The position numbers were made by a program, and so were the translations under genes. Positions 11,529-23,465 of a stretch of DNA of 64,000 nucleotides are shown here, in pieces (within the stretch, counting starts at the first letter, position 1; each line of letters begins with the position of its first letter). Location of the stretch: positions 28,996,602-29,060,601 of the forward strand of contig CM028377.1 in assembly GCA_013146195.2 (NCBI GenBank). Reading direction: 5' to 3'. The notes under the pieces are model-generated. The model saw nothing but the letters and a program-made list of their open reading frames with translations, was not told the DNA's origin and ran no database searches. The DNA is from Codonopsis lanceolata. Taxonomy: Eukaryota; Streptophyta; Magnoliopsida; Asterales; Campanulaceae.

Positions 11529-11992
11529 GGGTAAATTACAGGTAACCCATATTAAAAATGGGTTGGGTTTTAACTGTCTTCGTCAACTGCCAATTAAAGC
11601 AATGCACCCTCCTCAACTATCATGCTCTCTCTAATCGTACCTTTTATTTAGACAATATTGTCAATTGAGTTGATGAAAGATTCCCAATTGAGAGTCACAT
11701 GACCATCTTAAGGGTATTTATTTTAACATTTATAAATATATTAATTACTTGTGGTTAAGAGTAAGATGGTAAATTGAAACACCTAAAGGGGATAGTGGTT
11801 AAAATACCTAAAAATGGTCATGTGAGTTTCGGGTGGGCATTTGTCATTAACTTCAACGTAGTGCCTAAACATAATGTGCGATCAAAGAAAATGAAATAGT
11901 TAAGTGGGGCACATTGCTTCATTGGTGGTTGAAAGGACAATTGAAATCTGACCCATGGTTGAGGGGGGGGGTTATATGTAATTTACCATTTA
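11529..11992. mobile_element. Non-autonomous TIR element, about 464 bp
   Basis: The two ends are inverted copies over roughly 100 bp: GGGTAAATTACAGGTAACCC on the left, and GGTAAATTACATATAACC when the right end is read on the other strand. The octamer TTTAATTA flanks both sides (11521-11528 and 11993-12000). An 8-bp duplication suits hAT; a longer 9-bp one would suit Mutator, and the ninth base does not match. No ORF inside. Confidence 0.6.
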
Positions 11993-12439
11993 TTTAATTA
12001 CAAGGGTGTGACTCTGTGGAGTCTAAACTTTCCTAGCATCTCAACATCTAGTTTGATCTCACCTTAGAAAAGGGTATTGAAGATGATGCATTGGCATAAC
12101 ATCTACAACATACTGACATAGATGACTTCACGATAGCAAAATGAAAGCCATACTTTGTAAATGTTTGATTTGCACAAGTGACCTTTTTGATGCTTTTTTA
12201 TGAGTTACTTGTGGTTTATAGTACTGTATGTTAAAATACACATTTATTTCTTGCAGTCCACATGATCTAGTAACTATAGCATATGAGTTATTGCGTATCA
12301 ATATGATGTCTTAAAGCTAAGCTGGTGTATGATATGAATAAGAAGATTAATTAGGTTAGGATATGAGAGAAATGTATTAAAGGAGAAAAACTAGATTATG
12401 TGTTTGATAATATTCTCTTTGATCAATTGAACATAGAGC

Positions 12440-13330
12440 ATAAATAAGAATTAGAGATTTTTTTTCTAAAAAATGTATTGGTTGTAGGAGGGTTATCTCG
12501 ATCGGCAACAATATATTCAATATGAATAGTTTAATCTTAGGAAGACAAGGGAGTTTCCATAACTTATGCCATTGAATCTTTAGAAATGAGGGAGGATGTT
12601 GAGTTTATGAAGCCATGTGTAAGTATGTTCGATGGTGAACCTTTCTTGCGGGTTAACATCAGGAAGAGAATGTCTATTGTTTAATTGACAGACCAAAAGT
12701 AAGCTTGGTTGTTTTGTTAGATGAAGTCGTGAAGATAGTGGTTTAATAGGTTGAATTTCCACCCTTGGTTGTTTGGATTTGAAAGTCTCGAAATGTTTTT
12801 GAGAACCATGATTGACAATGCATTTGGTGAGTTCTTGAGCAAGAGAGTGTTGGCTTATCCAAGAATCTGTATAGAATTTGATGTTTTGGCCATTACCAAT
12901 TATCCATGATAACTCTGTTTAAAAAGTGTCATTGTAGTTATTGCCTTCCAAGCCCATGAATGGGTGCATGATGATTGAGCTTCATCAAGGGTAGTATTGT
13001 TTGGAAGTATCTTTCCATCACAATTCATGCCAAAGTGACTCAGGTTTAGAGAGTAGGTTCCAAATGAGTTTGAGCTTATGGGATTGATTAAGAATATGTT
13101 GATTCTTTAAGCCTAGGCCTCCACACTCCTTGGGTTTGGTTATGGTTGACCAAATGATGGTGGCTTGTCTCAGTTTGCTAAGGCCAAAAGTCTAAAAGGA
13201 TTTCTTAGTCTTGTTCACATGTGTTTAAGATGCCTTGGAGGATATTTTTTGGGTTGAAAGCATGCCCATTAGTTGAGTTGTAATTTTTTAACCAAAGTTT
13301 GATTACATCTTTTTTGACCAAACGACTTGC
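12440..13330 (-). pseudogene. LINE (L1-type) ORF2 C-terminal relic
   Basis: Minus-strand translation gives the hallmark order of the C-terminal part of a plant L1-type ORF2. First, near 13110, comes KPKECGGLGLKNQHILNQ; then SKPESLWHEL near 13040; then WIIGNGQNIKFYTDSWISQ near 12880; and finally WHKLWKLPCLPKIKLFI near 12560, which is the zinc-ribbon-like region found downstream of the reverse transcriptase. Stops interrupt it, for example after SLWHEL. The endonuclease and the catalytic reverse-transcriptase core were not found, in keeping with 5' truncation followed by decay. An AT-rich stretch at its 3' side could be tail remnant, but no clear poly(A) is seen. Confidence 0.7.
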
Positions 13331-13483
13331 TCACCACTTCTACCATTTATGTTATCTTTCAAGTGGTGGTTTTGTGGTGTATTGATCATCACAAGTATAT
13401 TTGCCTTGTATTGTGGGTTTAGATCGAGATGATATTTGTAAGGTTACCTTTAAGCCCTTAGTCACTCCTAAGCATGTCAATGA

Positions 13484-13663
13484 AATCGGATTTTGATCCG
13501 AATCCGATGTTATTTTTAGGATATGAATTTAGTTTTTAAATCTGATTACTCGATTTTGATTTGAATCCAAAAATCTGAAAGCTTAACAAATCAGATATGG
13601 ATTAAGGTGTTCTGATCTGTTAACAACCCGATTCGATTCGATAAAAAATAATAATAATAAATA

Positions 13664-13735
<72 letters not shown>

Positions 13736-14095
13736 TTATACATATAAAGTTACTAATGATGAGTTTTTAGTCATTAATCATTATTAATTCTACTAAATAT
13801 AAATTTTACGATGAATTCTAAGAGTTTACTAACATTATTATTCATGTTTGTGTAAGCTAAAAGCATGTATCTTTAATTTTATTCAACCATTGATTAAGGA
13901 AAAATACATTAATATTAATTTTATTAAGTATTTTAATTATGCACGAATAAAATCTGAATCCGATCCGAATCCAAAAATTTAAGATATTGATCGAGCTTTT
14001 GAATATCCGAAAGATAATCCGATCAGATCCAAGTCTGATAATTTCTTAAAAAATCGGATAATTGATTTGACTGATCTGATCTATTAACGGACCTA
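13484..14095. repeat. GATCCGAATCCG-rich arms around an AT microsatellite
   Basis: Words of the type GATCCGAATCC, AATCTGAA and CCGATTC are dense at 13484-13640 and again at 13945-14095, flanking a pure TA run at about 13661-13731. This is the look of a degraded MITE or repeat family, but no clean terminal repeats or target duplication could be defined. Confidence 0.45.
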
Positions 14096-14201
14096 AACTC
14101 ACTCCACAAGCTCCACTCGCCGCCATCTCTCTCTCCAGTCTACTCTCCAACTCTCAATCACTCCATCAATGATCAATTAGAGTATCAGACAAATACAAAT
14201 A

Positions 14202-14379
14202 CTTCCTCCGTTCCGGACAAAAAGCCTATTATTTCATTTTGGGATGTTTCGCTTAAAGAGTCTATTTTAAAAAATTTAGGAATAAAAATGTCATTTTATT
14301 ACTAATGACCTACTAAAAATGTTATTTTCTTAAAAAGTTTGACTTTCAAATGGGGACTATTTACCCGAAACGGAGAAAA
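14202..14379. mobile_element. Stowaway-like MITE
   Basis: Begins CTTCCTCCGTTCCGG; the right end read on the other strand is TTTTCTCCGTTTCGG. A TA dinucleotide lies on each side (14200-14201 and 14380-14381). The element is 178 bp, AT-rich and without coding capacity. Confidence 0.7.
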
Positions 14380-14381
14380 TA

Positions 14382-15168
14382 TTAAATATACATTAATCAC
14401 TTCATTCTTCCCCACTTGGCTCTATCTCTCTCTCAATACACCCACTCCTTCTCCTTCATGCCTCGATCATCCGAATCCCATAGGCCACAACAACATGCCA
14501 ATATTAAGCAAGAAAGATCATCCAAATGGAAACCTTATACCCCTTTCCAGTTTCACTAATCACAATAGAAAGGTAAATGTTTTGATTATTTTAATTGTTT
14601 TGATTATTTTAATACAATACTCCCTCAGTTGCATTCTTCCTCCCTTGCAGTTTGATATGATATTTGTTATGTTTAAATTGTTTTGATTATTTTAATATTT
14701 AAGATTGTTAGACTATGAGTTGTTTCTTACTTTCTTATATCTTTTTCAATCCGTAATCAATAATTATGCGTATGACGATTTAGAATTGTAATTATTAATT
14801 AATACTTCATTTATAGTAATGATTTGATTATTATATAATAAAAATGTGACTTATTTGCATTATACGTTGTTATAATTATTTTTAGAACTTTGTATTTTGT
14901 ACACATTTTAGACTTTTTATCCCAATATGTAGACTTTTAATTTAACTGGTTGTTGTCTTTAAAGTATTTAAGAATGTAGTTTTTTTTTGTGTTTAATGTA
15001 AATTGTATATATTTGTACTTCCTTTTGATTTAGCTTATTTTCTTATAAAATGATTTGAATATAATTGATCTAAACCAATGACAAATGAGAAGCCGCAGTC
15101 TAAACAAACAAAATTTATTGATTTATGGTTTTCAAAGTCTACCGTTGAAACTTAAAGTTCACATGATG
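14382..15168. other. Intergenic, no gene seen
   Basis: AT-rich sequence between the MITE and the copia element. The ORF at 14339-14686 overlaps the MITE end and has no recognisable domain. Confidence 0.5.
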
Positions 15169-15173
15169 TTTCC

Positions 15174-15716
15174 TATTGACTCATGTGCATAAAGCGTGTG
15201 AGACTCGACTGTCCAACAAGACTGAGAAGCCTAAGCCAAGTACTCCAGCTTAAGGGCTTGTTTGGTAGTTGGACAAGGATAAGTAGTATTATTAATCCCA
15301 GTATTATTAGTGACCTCGCTATTAATCCCCAATTGTATATCGGGGGTAGTTTTGAGATTACAAATGTTAATCCCAATTTTTTTTAAAGCGAGGGCGCTAA
15401 TAATGCCACCCTCCCCCTTGGTATTAATAGTGAGGGGATAATGACTTTATTTAGATAACTCGTGCTATTAGTCCGACCGCCTATTGCATACCAAATATTA
15501 GGCAACTCGGCTTATTAATCATATCCGACCTTAATCCTGACTATCAAACGGTACCTAAGTTTGTAGTTATCAGTTAATATTCTTCCCATCTGTATCACTT
15601 GTAATCTCTTGTAATCCTTATATTCTGTACATATCTATATAAATATTATACTCACACTCATGATAGACAAGTGAGATTATATTATTATTGTATTGGTTGT
15701 GTATATTGGTTTAACT
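15174..15716 (+). repeat. Copia 5' LTR (interrupted by a MITE)
   Basis: Without the MITE and its duplicated TAA this LTR is 238 bp, against 241 bp for the 3' LTR, and the two align throughout with scattered substitutions. It carries a TATA box (TATATAAATA, 15636-15645) in the position expected of an LTR promoter. Confidence 0.9.
15254..15555. mobile_element. Tourist-like (PIF/Harbinger) MITE inside the copia LTR
   Basis: A 302-bp insertion absent from the 3' LTR. Its ends are GGGCTTGTTTGGTAG and, read from the other side, GGTACCGTTTGATAG. It is flanked by TAA on both sides (15251-15253 and 15556-15558), the 3-bp target of PIF/Harbinger. Because the 3' LTR gives the empty site, the boundaries are secure. 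Confidence 0.9.
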
Positions 15717-15729
15717 TGGTATCAGAGCC
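15717..15729 (+). promoter_or_regulatory. Primer binding site (initiator Met-tRNA)
   Basis: TGGTATCAGAGCC directly follows the 5' LTR with no spacer. It is complementary to the 3' end of initiator Met-tRNA, which primes minus-strand DNA synthesis in most plant copia elements. Confidence 0.9.
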
Positions 15730-16049
15730 TTCCTTAGGAACAATGATCCAACTAGTTAGTTCTTCTTCTTCCCCTAGTCAATATCCCATGTATCCTTGGT
15801 TCTATTCTCAGCCCCTCTCAATCCATACTTGGCCCTATTCCTGGTCCATCTCAGTCCAATAACCCTCGTGGGATGCTGCCTCATTACTTGTTTTCTCCTC
15901 TCACACTTGGCCCACTCCCATTATAAATCCAATTCTACCATCTTCTACCTCTCCTTTAGTGGACCCATCTCCAACCAACCCTCTCCGCCTATTCCCTGTA
16001 AACATTACCTACTATTAACTCCCATCCTCTCTCCCCGTCTCCTTCATAT

Positions 16050-17700
16050 TCGGTGCATCCACCCATCTCAGTTCCTTCTCACTACAATGCACCAAACCCT
16101 CTCTCTCAGCGCACTTATTCTATGCGTCTTCATCCCAACCTAAAACCATTTACCAAGTACTCTTCCAATGTATCCGTTTGCACCCGCTTTGAGTCCATTG
16201 TCGAGCCAACGTGCTTCTCCAATGCAAATAAAATTCCATTGTATTTGCGGCGTCATTCGATGACGGAAGAACTTCATGCACTTATTCGCAATGGTACGTG
16301 GACCTTGGTTCCACGCACACGATCGATGAATCTCGTTGGTTGCAAATGGGTGTATCGTATTAAACATCGTACCGATGACACCTTAGATCGCTATAAAGCA
16401 TGACTCGTTGCCAAAGGTTTCCATCAACAGCCCGTCATTGATTATTCTGAGACATTCAGTCCCGTTGTCAAGCCAATCACCATTCGTACCGTCCTTTCTG
16501 TTGCCATTTCTCATGGATGGTTCATCTGCCAACTTGACGTAAACAATGCCTTTCTACATGGCTTTCTTGATGAGACAGTCTACATGACTCAACCGCCGGG
16601 TTTGTCGATCCATCGAAACTTGATCATGTGTGTCACCTTCATCGTTCACTATATGGCCTCAAACAGGCACCTCGTGCTTGGTTTCAGTGTCTCACCACCT
16701 TTCTCACTTCCTTTGGTTTTGTTCCCTCCAAAATCGATCCCTCACTTTTCATTCACTCTCATCACGATCTACTGGTCTACATCATAGTAAATGTTGATGA
16801 TATTGTGGTCATCATCAACTCCTTTTTCTCATATACGGTCACTCATTAGATCGTTAGCTCGCGAGTTCTCCCTAAAGGATTTGGGTCGTCTTCATTTCTT
16901 TCTTGGGATTCAGGTTCACAAACACTTGTCTGGTCTATTTCTTTCGTAACGTCAATACATTATCGATCTACTCACTCACACCGGCATGCTTGGTACTAAA
17001 CCTTGTCTCACTCCACTTTGCACCACTGAAAAACTCTGTAAACATCATGGTCAACCCTTCTCTGATCCAATGAAGTTTCGACAGACCGTCGATGCCCTTC
17101 AATACCTTACTTTCACTCGCCCTGATTTGGCTTACTCAGTTAATAAGGTTTGTCAGTTCATGCCTGCTCCAACTGAGTCTCACCGGACCACTGTCAAACG
17201 TATTCTCTGGTACCTTAGGCACTCTCTTGATTGTGGTCTCCTTCTCACCAAAAATGCCTTAACTCAATTACAAGCCTTTTCGAATGCTAATTGGGTTGGG
17301 TGTATTGATTATCGCAAATCTATCGGCGGGTTTGTCATCTTTTTTTGGTGCTAATCCGATCTCTTGGTCGTCCCGCAAACAACGAACAATTGCTCGGTCC
17401 TCCACTGAATCAGAGTATAAAGCTCTTTCCGATGTTGCAGCCGAGCTGACTTGGTTATGGTCCCTTCTACATGAGCTCAAAGTTCCAACCTCTCCACCTC
17501 TTATCCTTTGGTGTGATAATCTTGGTGCTACGTATCTCTCGGCGAATCTGGTATTTCATACTCGCACAAAACAAGTGGAGATTGATTTTCACTTTGTCCG
17601 GGACCAAGTTGCTCGTCGCGAGCTTGTAATTTAATTCATCTCTACTAAAGATCAACTCGCTGACATTATGACCAATGCACTGTTTTTATCTCGTTTCAAG
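16050..17700 (+). pseudogene. Copia pol relic: reverse transcriptase and RNase H
   Basis: The translation, across frames, follows copia pol order. The RT begins around 16250 with MTEELHALIRNGTWTLVPR and LVGCKWVYRIK; then LVAKGFHQ, QLDVNNAFLHG (16530-16565) and SLYGLKQAPRAW (about 16635-16680). The catalytic YVDD box appears as NVDD near 16790-16805. RNase H follows (SSTESEYKALSDVAAE near 17400-17450; CDNLGATYLSANLVFHTRTK near 17512-17575). A stop at about 16400 and frameshifts near 16630, 16820 and 17340 inactivate it. Upstream of 16050 only a Pro/Ser-rich linker-like sequence remains. Confidence 0.9.
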
Positions 17701-17755
17701 TTTCTAAGGGACAAGTTGCATGTGCTCCACCGACCACCTTCATCTTTTGGGGAAA

Positions 17756-17996
17756 TATTGACTCATGTGCATAAAGCGTGTGAGACTCGCCTATCCAACA
17801 AGCCTGAGAAGCCCAAGTCAAGTGCTCCACCTTAAGTCTGTAGTTATCGCTTAAGATTCTTCCTATCTGTATCTCTTGTAATCTCTTATAATCCTTATCT
17901 CCCGCACACATATCTATATAAATATTATACTCACACTCATGATAAAGCAAGTGGGATTATATTATTATTGTATTGGTTTTGTATAATGGTTTAACT
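17756..17996 (+). repeat. Copia 3' LTR
   Basis: A 241-bp copy of the 5' LTR, preceded by the purine-rich TTTTGGGGAA expected of a polypurine tract. It represents the LTR before the MITE insertion in its partner. Confidence 0.9.
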
Positions 17997-18302
17997 TTTC
18001 CGAACATTTGGTAGCCTCCTCCCCAACTACAAATATAACTTCAGAGACTCGTAGAGTTAGATTTAGTTAGCTTAAGTTCTTTTATAATTATATATGTAGT
18101 GGGTAAGGCTCATTAGGTCACATACTATATGTAACTTCTTTTTTCGATAAATGAAAGTTTTTTTCAAGGTTATTAAAGTTTGATTTTTTTAAAACATTAT
18201 AGTATAAGATAATGTTATGTAGACCTGTGTTGAAATTCCTATTTGTAACTTGAGTGGTTTTACCTCCTTTTAAATTTAAAGTAAGTGAAACAACGAGTAT
18301 AC

Positions 18303-20524
18303 TGTCACGCCCCAAACCTGCCCTAATTGGGCCTTGGTCCGGGATGCAAACCCAACGAACAAACCAACACAATAAAAAAAATGAAATAATTAATAAAAGA
18401 CCTTTTCTTCAAATACGCAACCTGAATATAAACGGAGTCATCACAGATTCAAATTTTTTTACAAAATATTCCAAAATATATCACATGTTCAAAAGAATTA
18501 CAATTCCAAAGAAGACTACATGTCTTCTACAACTACACAAAAGAGATACTCATAAATGCGAAAGCTACCCCAAAAGAACTTCACCGACTAGCACTCCGAA
18601 GTCACCGCTGTCGGTCAATGTCTCGCTTGGCTTTGGTCTAAGGAAAACAAATAGGACGGAGTGAGTCGAAACTCAGTAGTGTTCAAGTGTACTTATATAT
18701 GTTATGTGTGTATGCAACATAATAACATGCTATGAGGATTAGCGATACATACAACTCAATATAGATATCATAAATCACCAAGAGTATCCATATCACACAT
18801 ATAGTTCACATGTAGATAATTATTCACACAAGTAGTATACTAGATTGAGATAAATTGGTTATTTAGGTGGATTGATCCCTGTATTGCTTTGCACATGCAA
18901 AATGACATCTCCAATCAACCTTAAACCCCAAACATAACTTGTTAATCGATCACAATCACAAGTGGTATTCACAAATTATACTGGGAAGTTGATCACAAGG
19001 CCATGTCCCTACAACCTTTGAAGTCGTGACCAACAAGGCAATTAACCCAAAACGAAGTACAAGGTAGCCTTAAAAACCTTAGTCGTGGTCGTGACTAAGG
19101 GGGTTGAGCCTGATCAAACTCCGCTGCTAACCGACACTGCATTCCACCCCACGCTCTTCTTAGAGGGTCGTTTGACGCTCAACAAAACACAAGATGTTGT
19201 TCTCTTACTCAAGGTTGTTCTCAAACACAATGCCAATTGTTATTATTCACTAGAGCCCAATAATTCTCAATTCATGATTATTCCAAAATTCTTAAGTCAC
19301 ATTTCTCAATTTAGGATACAATGACTTATAAAGTAAAGTCATTGTTACCTAGTAATACATTATTCACCAACCTTCATAATTCACAAATTGGTCACCCATA
19401 ATTCCAAGTAATTCCATGACATCATTCTGACACAATTTCCATTAATAACATCACATCTCATTTACTCAAATACTTATTTAATACACATTAATTATTGTCA
19501 AGTAATTCATCATATAATTCACCAAAAAAAAACCAATTTTGCATGTACATAATTCTCCTCACAAAACACTGTATAGACTTCACAAATTACTTCTACAAGC
19601 ATATATATTTATGAATGAAACATCTATAAGTAAGAATTCCCCCACCTCAAAATGATGAACGTTGAACACGTGAATTGTTGGTGCATGCAAGAGAAAATTG
19701 GCTCAAATGAAAGCCCTTGTTGGGAGGAACAACTTCAAAGAAGGTTTTAAGAACAATTGGTGAAAGATGGAGCCTCAAATCCAAGCTCCAAGTTAGAAGA
19801 ACTCAAATCTCCCTAACCTCACCTTCAATTTGTGTGTTTGTGTGTGTTTATGGTCTGAAAATAATGAACTCTCTTCGTCTAACCTGGGTCAAAATCCTTT
19901 ATATACTTGTGGACTATTTTGTAAAATGACCAAAAAGGGTTTAATGAAAACAGGGCAATGCGGTCACATTGTCCCGTATCGATGTGATCGCTTCGCACAT
20001 ATGTGGTCGCTTTGCAAGTTATAATGTGACCGCTCTCAACCTGGGTCTTAAACTCAAATATCCCAAAACCTAATGTGATCGCTTCACCATGTCTGATGCG
20101 ACCGCTTCCTCAAACAATGTGATCGCTCTCTAGGGTAGAATGCGACCGCACAAAGTACTGAGAGTTTAACAAAATTAATCAGACCCCACGATGTGGTCGC
20201 TTCCCCAGGGTAGATTCGACCGCATTAGGCCATGTTACCAGATTTCTGCCAAATTAATTGTCAAATGACCAAAATAACAACCCAAACATACCAACACATA
20301 ATCAACCATAACAAGGCTCTAAAACACAATCATAGAACCAAATTTTCCAGGTCTAAACATACCACATTTCATAGTGATCATTATACCCAAACCAAATATA
20401 CTACAATAATGAAATTCCACCTCAATTTAATTCAACTAACACATTTCTAATAATTATACACATTATCATCACACAACACAAAAAATTATACCACAATTAG
20501 TTTTGAAAATTCTCAGGTGTTACA
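18303..20524. repeat. Probable solo LTR of a Ty3/gypsy-like element, 2.2 kb
   Basis: Starts TGTCACGCCCCAAACC and ends GGTGTTACA, an imperfect inverted pair typical of chromovirus-type LTRs. No internal gag or pol is present. It holds the palindromic motif GTGAGTC-GAA-ACTC followed by AGTAG at about 18660-18678, shared with other LTRs in this window, and a cluster of GCGACCGC-like words at 19950-20235. The flanking pentamers are TATAC and TATTT, so no intact target duplication supports the ends. Confidence 0.6.
19950..20235. repeat. Cluster of about ten GCGACCGC-like words
   Basis: The word ATGYG(A/G)YCGC(T/A) recurs about ten times in 285 bp, for example ATGTGATCGCTT, ATGTGGTCGCTT, ATGCGACCGCTT and ATGCGACCGCAC. 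The spacing is irregular, so it is not a simple tandem repeat. It lies within the probable 2.2-kb LTR and could be a group of regulatory sites; that is inference. Confidence 0.6.
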
Positions 20525-21167
20525 TATTTTGATATTTCAACATGGGTATTTACATAGGAAAAAGAAATTTGGATTTTTTTATATAATTAAGAAAATGAAT
20601 ATTTAATGGGTATTTATGTCCTAATATAAACTAATTCGAAGGAATTTTTAATAAATGTACTGGAGGATCAATTAATGTAGTGGAAATAGTGAACTTAAAC
20701 AATACTATTATCAGAGCCAGTTTGATTTTGCTTATTGATGTGCTGATAACTTATTACATATAACCAATGACTTATTACTGATTACTAATGAACTAATGCT
20801 GTTTGATTTACTTTTTGAAAATGTTGATTAACTGTCATAAGTTAGCGTGTATATGTTTGATTAGTAAGTAGAAAAGTGGTGAACTAAAATAGTCTTATCA
20901 CAAAATGTGATTTACACTATTATTCCTATTAGTATCAGTATTTTTTATTAGTATATTAATATAAATACAAAATTTATTATTATTAATACTATTATAATTA
21001 TTATTAGCATTAATGTGTACTATTTTATTATTAATATTACTTTTATCATTAATTTTACCTGTATTAATAATAATAATAATAATAATAATTATTATTATTA
21101 GAAGTTTTATTATTATTATAAATACTATTATTATTCTTATTCTTATTATTACTATGATCATTATTCA

Positions 21168-21256
<89 letters not shown>

Positions 21257-21298
21257 GTATTATTCTTTTTATTATTATTATAATAGAAACTATTATTA
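20525..21298. other. AT-rich intergenic with an ATT microsatellite
   Basis: No gene. A pure ATT/TTA run spans about 21169-21255, with shorter AAT runs before it. Reading frames through it are homopolymeric Ile or Asn and are not genes. Confidence 0.8.
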
Positions 21299-21299
21299 C

Positions 21300-21905
21300 T
21301 CAGCTGTCTGGCCCTAAAGGCCCAAGCATTGGTCACGTGCCCAACACGCCGTATCCATGGTCACGAACGAATCACGTGCATTCATCCTAGCCCGAGCTCA
21401 ACACAGAAGTGAGTAGGGAAGGATCTCTGGTCACCCAAACATAACGAGTAGGCAGCTTCCTACTTGAAGTCTGGGGGCCAAGTGTGTAACGAGCAAGCAA
21501 AGAGACCTAAGCGAGCACACTTATCCTTTTCAGTTACTTTGGTAACGACAGTCTTGAATCTGGGGAGTTATTGCCGGGAAACCCACCCCTATGTTCCGGA
21601 CGTGGCCCTGCACATGTCGACCTTTCATGCCCCTGCTTTCAATGTTTAGCTTCTAGCCTTGAAGGCTAGCCCTATATAAACCTTCGTTCTTTAGAAGGAA
21701 GAGGTACGTTCACAAATACTTAGACTGAAACTCTGTCAAATTGCTATCTCAATTGGGCGTTTGCTGATTTTCACACCGGAGTGCATTTGCAGGAAAGGCC
21801 CCTGCCTAGTTCAGGGTGATTGTTGGTTTTTTGACAGGTTTGGACCTTTAAGTTTCGGATAGATTGAAAGCCAGATATCCAGATATTCAAAACTCAGTGT
21901 ATTCA
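21300..21905 (+). repeat. LTR-like block with TATA box
   Basis: A GC-richer island in AT-rich surroundings. It contains a TATA box (TATATAAA, 21673-21680) followed by a leader-like stretch, which suits the U3/R part of an LTR. ACTCAG occurs just before its left side and again near 21890, a candidate target duplication. No partner LTR and no coding region were found, so family and boundaries are uncertain. Confidence 0.4.
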
Positions 21906-22678
21906 TATTTTTTGATACATCAATTACTATTATTATAATAATTAATATTAGTTTAATAATACAATTACTAATATTAATTTAATAATAATAATTACTCTTA
22001 TTATTCCTAATATTATCATTCTTAATATTACTTTTATTATTATTATTATTATGAAAGATAATATTGGAATATAGAAAATTTTGATGAAGAAGACGACGTA
22101 CATGTTTTTGAAAAGTGGAAATAAGCACAAAGTTTAGTGATTGTAGTTTATGATTTTACATATGATTTAAGTTACTCGTACATAATTTAAAACTTATATT
22201 ACCATAAGTCAAATCAAATTCTTAAAAAACAATTTACGATAAATTATAAGTTGGAAAAATGATTAATTTTGTCATTGTACTTTAATCAGTCATTACATTT
22301 TTTTCACTGTACTATGTTTCGAGCTAAATTGCCATTGTACTTGAAAAGGAGGATGCAATTTCGCCATTATCACTAACTGTCATATAATTTTTAACGGAAT
22401 TAATTTCAGTTGTGTCCCTTAAGGTTTTTTAAATTGTAGGAAGATGCTAATGATAGTTGAAGTTAAAGATTAAATGATTTATGGTTCTTCAATTATCCGT
22501 GTTTTTATTGTTTTAGAGGTTAAAAAATATATTTTATGAACAAAAAAAAAGAAAAGAATGAATGAAATATAAAAATACAAATAAGAAGGAAATATATATT
22601 TTGCCTAAATAAAAAATTAAGAGAAGAATATCAATAGCGCTTGATAGCTCACTTATAATTGACAAAAGCTATTTACTG

Positions 22679-23150
22679 GGGCCTGTCTGTTTGCACATTT
22701 TGGGTGAAAACGTCGCCCAAAACACTTTGTTTTCCTTAGCATAGTGTTTCAATCTTGCGTTTCTAATCTGCGGCGTATGTAACACAACAATTCTCCACCT
22801 TGACGAAAAACGCTAAGGTAAAACACTTGTCTCTCCATCTTGACGGAAATAACCCTAAATCAATTTGACTTATCAGCAATTATCCACCATTCATTCATCA
22901 ACAATTCTCAAATTTGCAATATTTAATCCAAAAAATTAGAAAATTTTACACTTACACAAAAATAAGATCCCAAATCTAGCCATAACAATTAGAAAGAGAG
23001 AACTGTGCTGGCGCGTGATGGAAATAGAAGACGAGGACTTCCTTGGACGATGTTGATTGCGGCTTACCAGGTGGGTGAAGTTTGGCGAAGCTTGAGGGAG
23101 AGAAAGTTGAAGTGAAACATGGGTTTTGCTTTCTTGAAACATGGAGTCTC

Positions 23151-23211
<61 letters not shown>

Positions 23212-23465
23212 GATTGAGCTTTCATAAAAAGGTAAATTTAATTGTACTACTCCTTCACATTTAGGTTTAATATCTATGTACAAACAAGGCCATCTTATGT
23301 ATTAAATTAAAGGTAAAATATTTTTCATAAAAGGGTATAATTGTCATTTTAACATTAATCAATTTATGAAAATAGTGTTTTGAAATGGTATCTCGAATGC
23401 GTTTACAAGCAAAAAGTTACGTTTTATAAACTCTACGTTTTAAAAACGCTACACCAAACGAGCCC
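22679..23465. mobile_element. Possible nested MITE inside foldback element 1
   Basis: The left end GGGGCCTGTCTGTTTG and the right end, which reads GGGCTCGTTTGGTG from the other strand, are similar short inverted termini of PIF/Harbinger or hAT style. No clean target duplication is visible. Confidence 0.4.
23156..23206. repeat. GA microsatellite
   Basis: About 25 uninterrupted AG/GA units, likely polymorphic between individuals. Confidence 0.95.

Larger units (their letters stand above)
15174..17996 (+). mobile_element. Deleted Ty1/copia retrotransposon
   Basis: Two LTRs (15174-15716 and 17756-17996) flank a short internal region, and the whole is bracketed by the 5-bp target duplication TTTCC (15169-15173 and 17997-18001). 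A primer site TGGTATCAGAGCC, complementary to initiator Met-tRNA, starts right after the 5' LTR. The internal region keeps only the reverse transcriptase and RNase H part of pol; gag, protease and integrase are missing, so about half or more of the element was deleted. The LTR ends read TATTG...AACT instead of the usual TG...CA. A MITE interrupts the 5' LTR. Confidence 0.9.

Noticed and set aside
21013..21390. Long Ile-rich (plus) and Asn-rich (minus) reading frames
   Set aside because: Both are read through an ATT microsatellite; no real protein domain.
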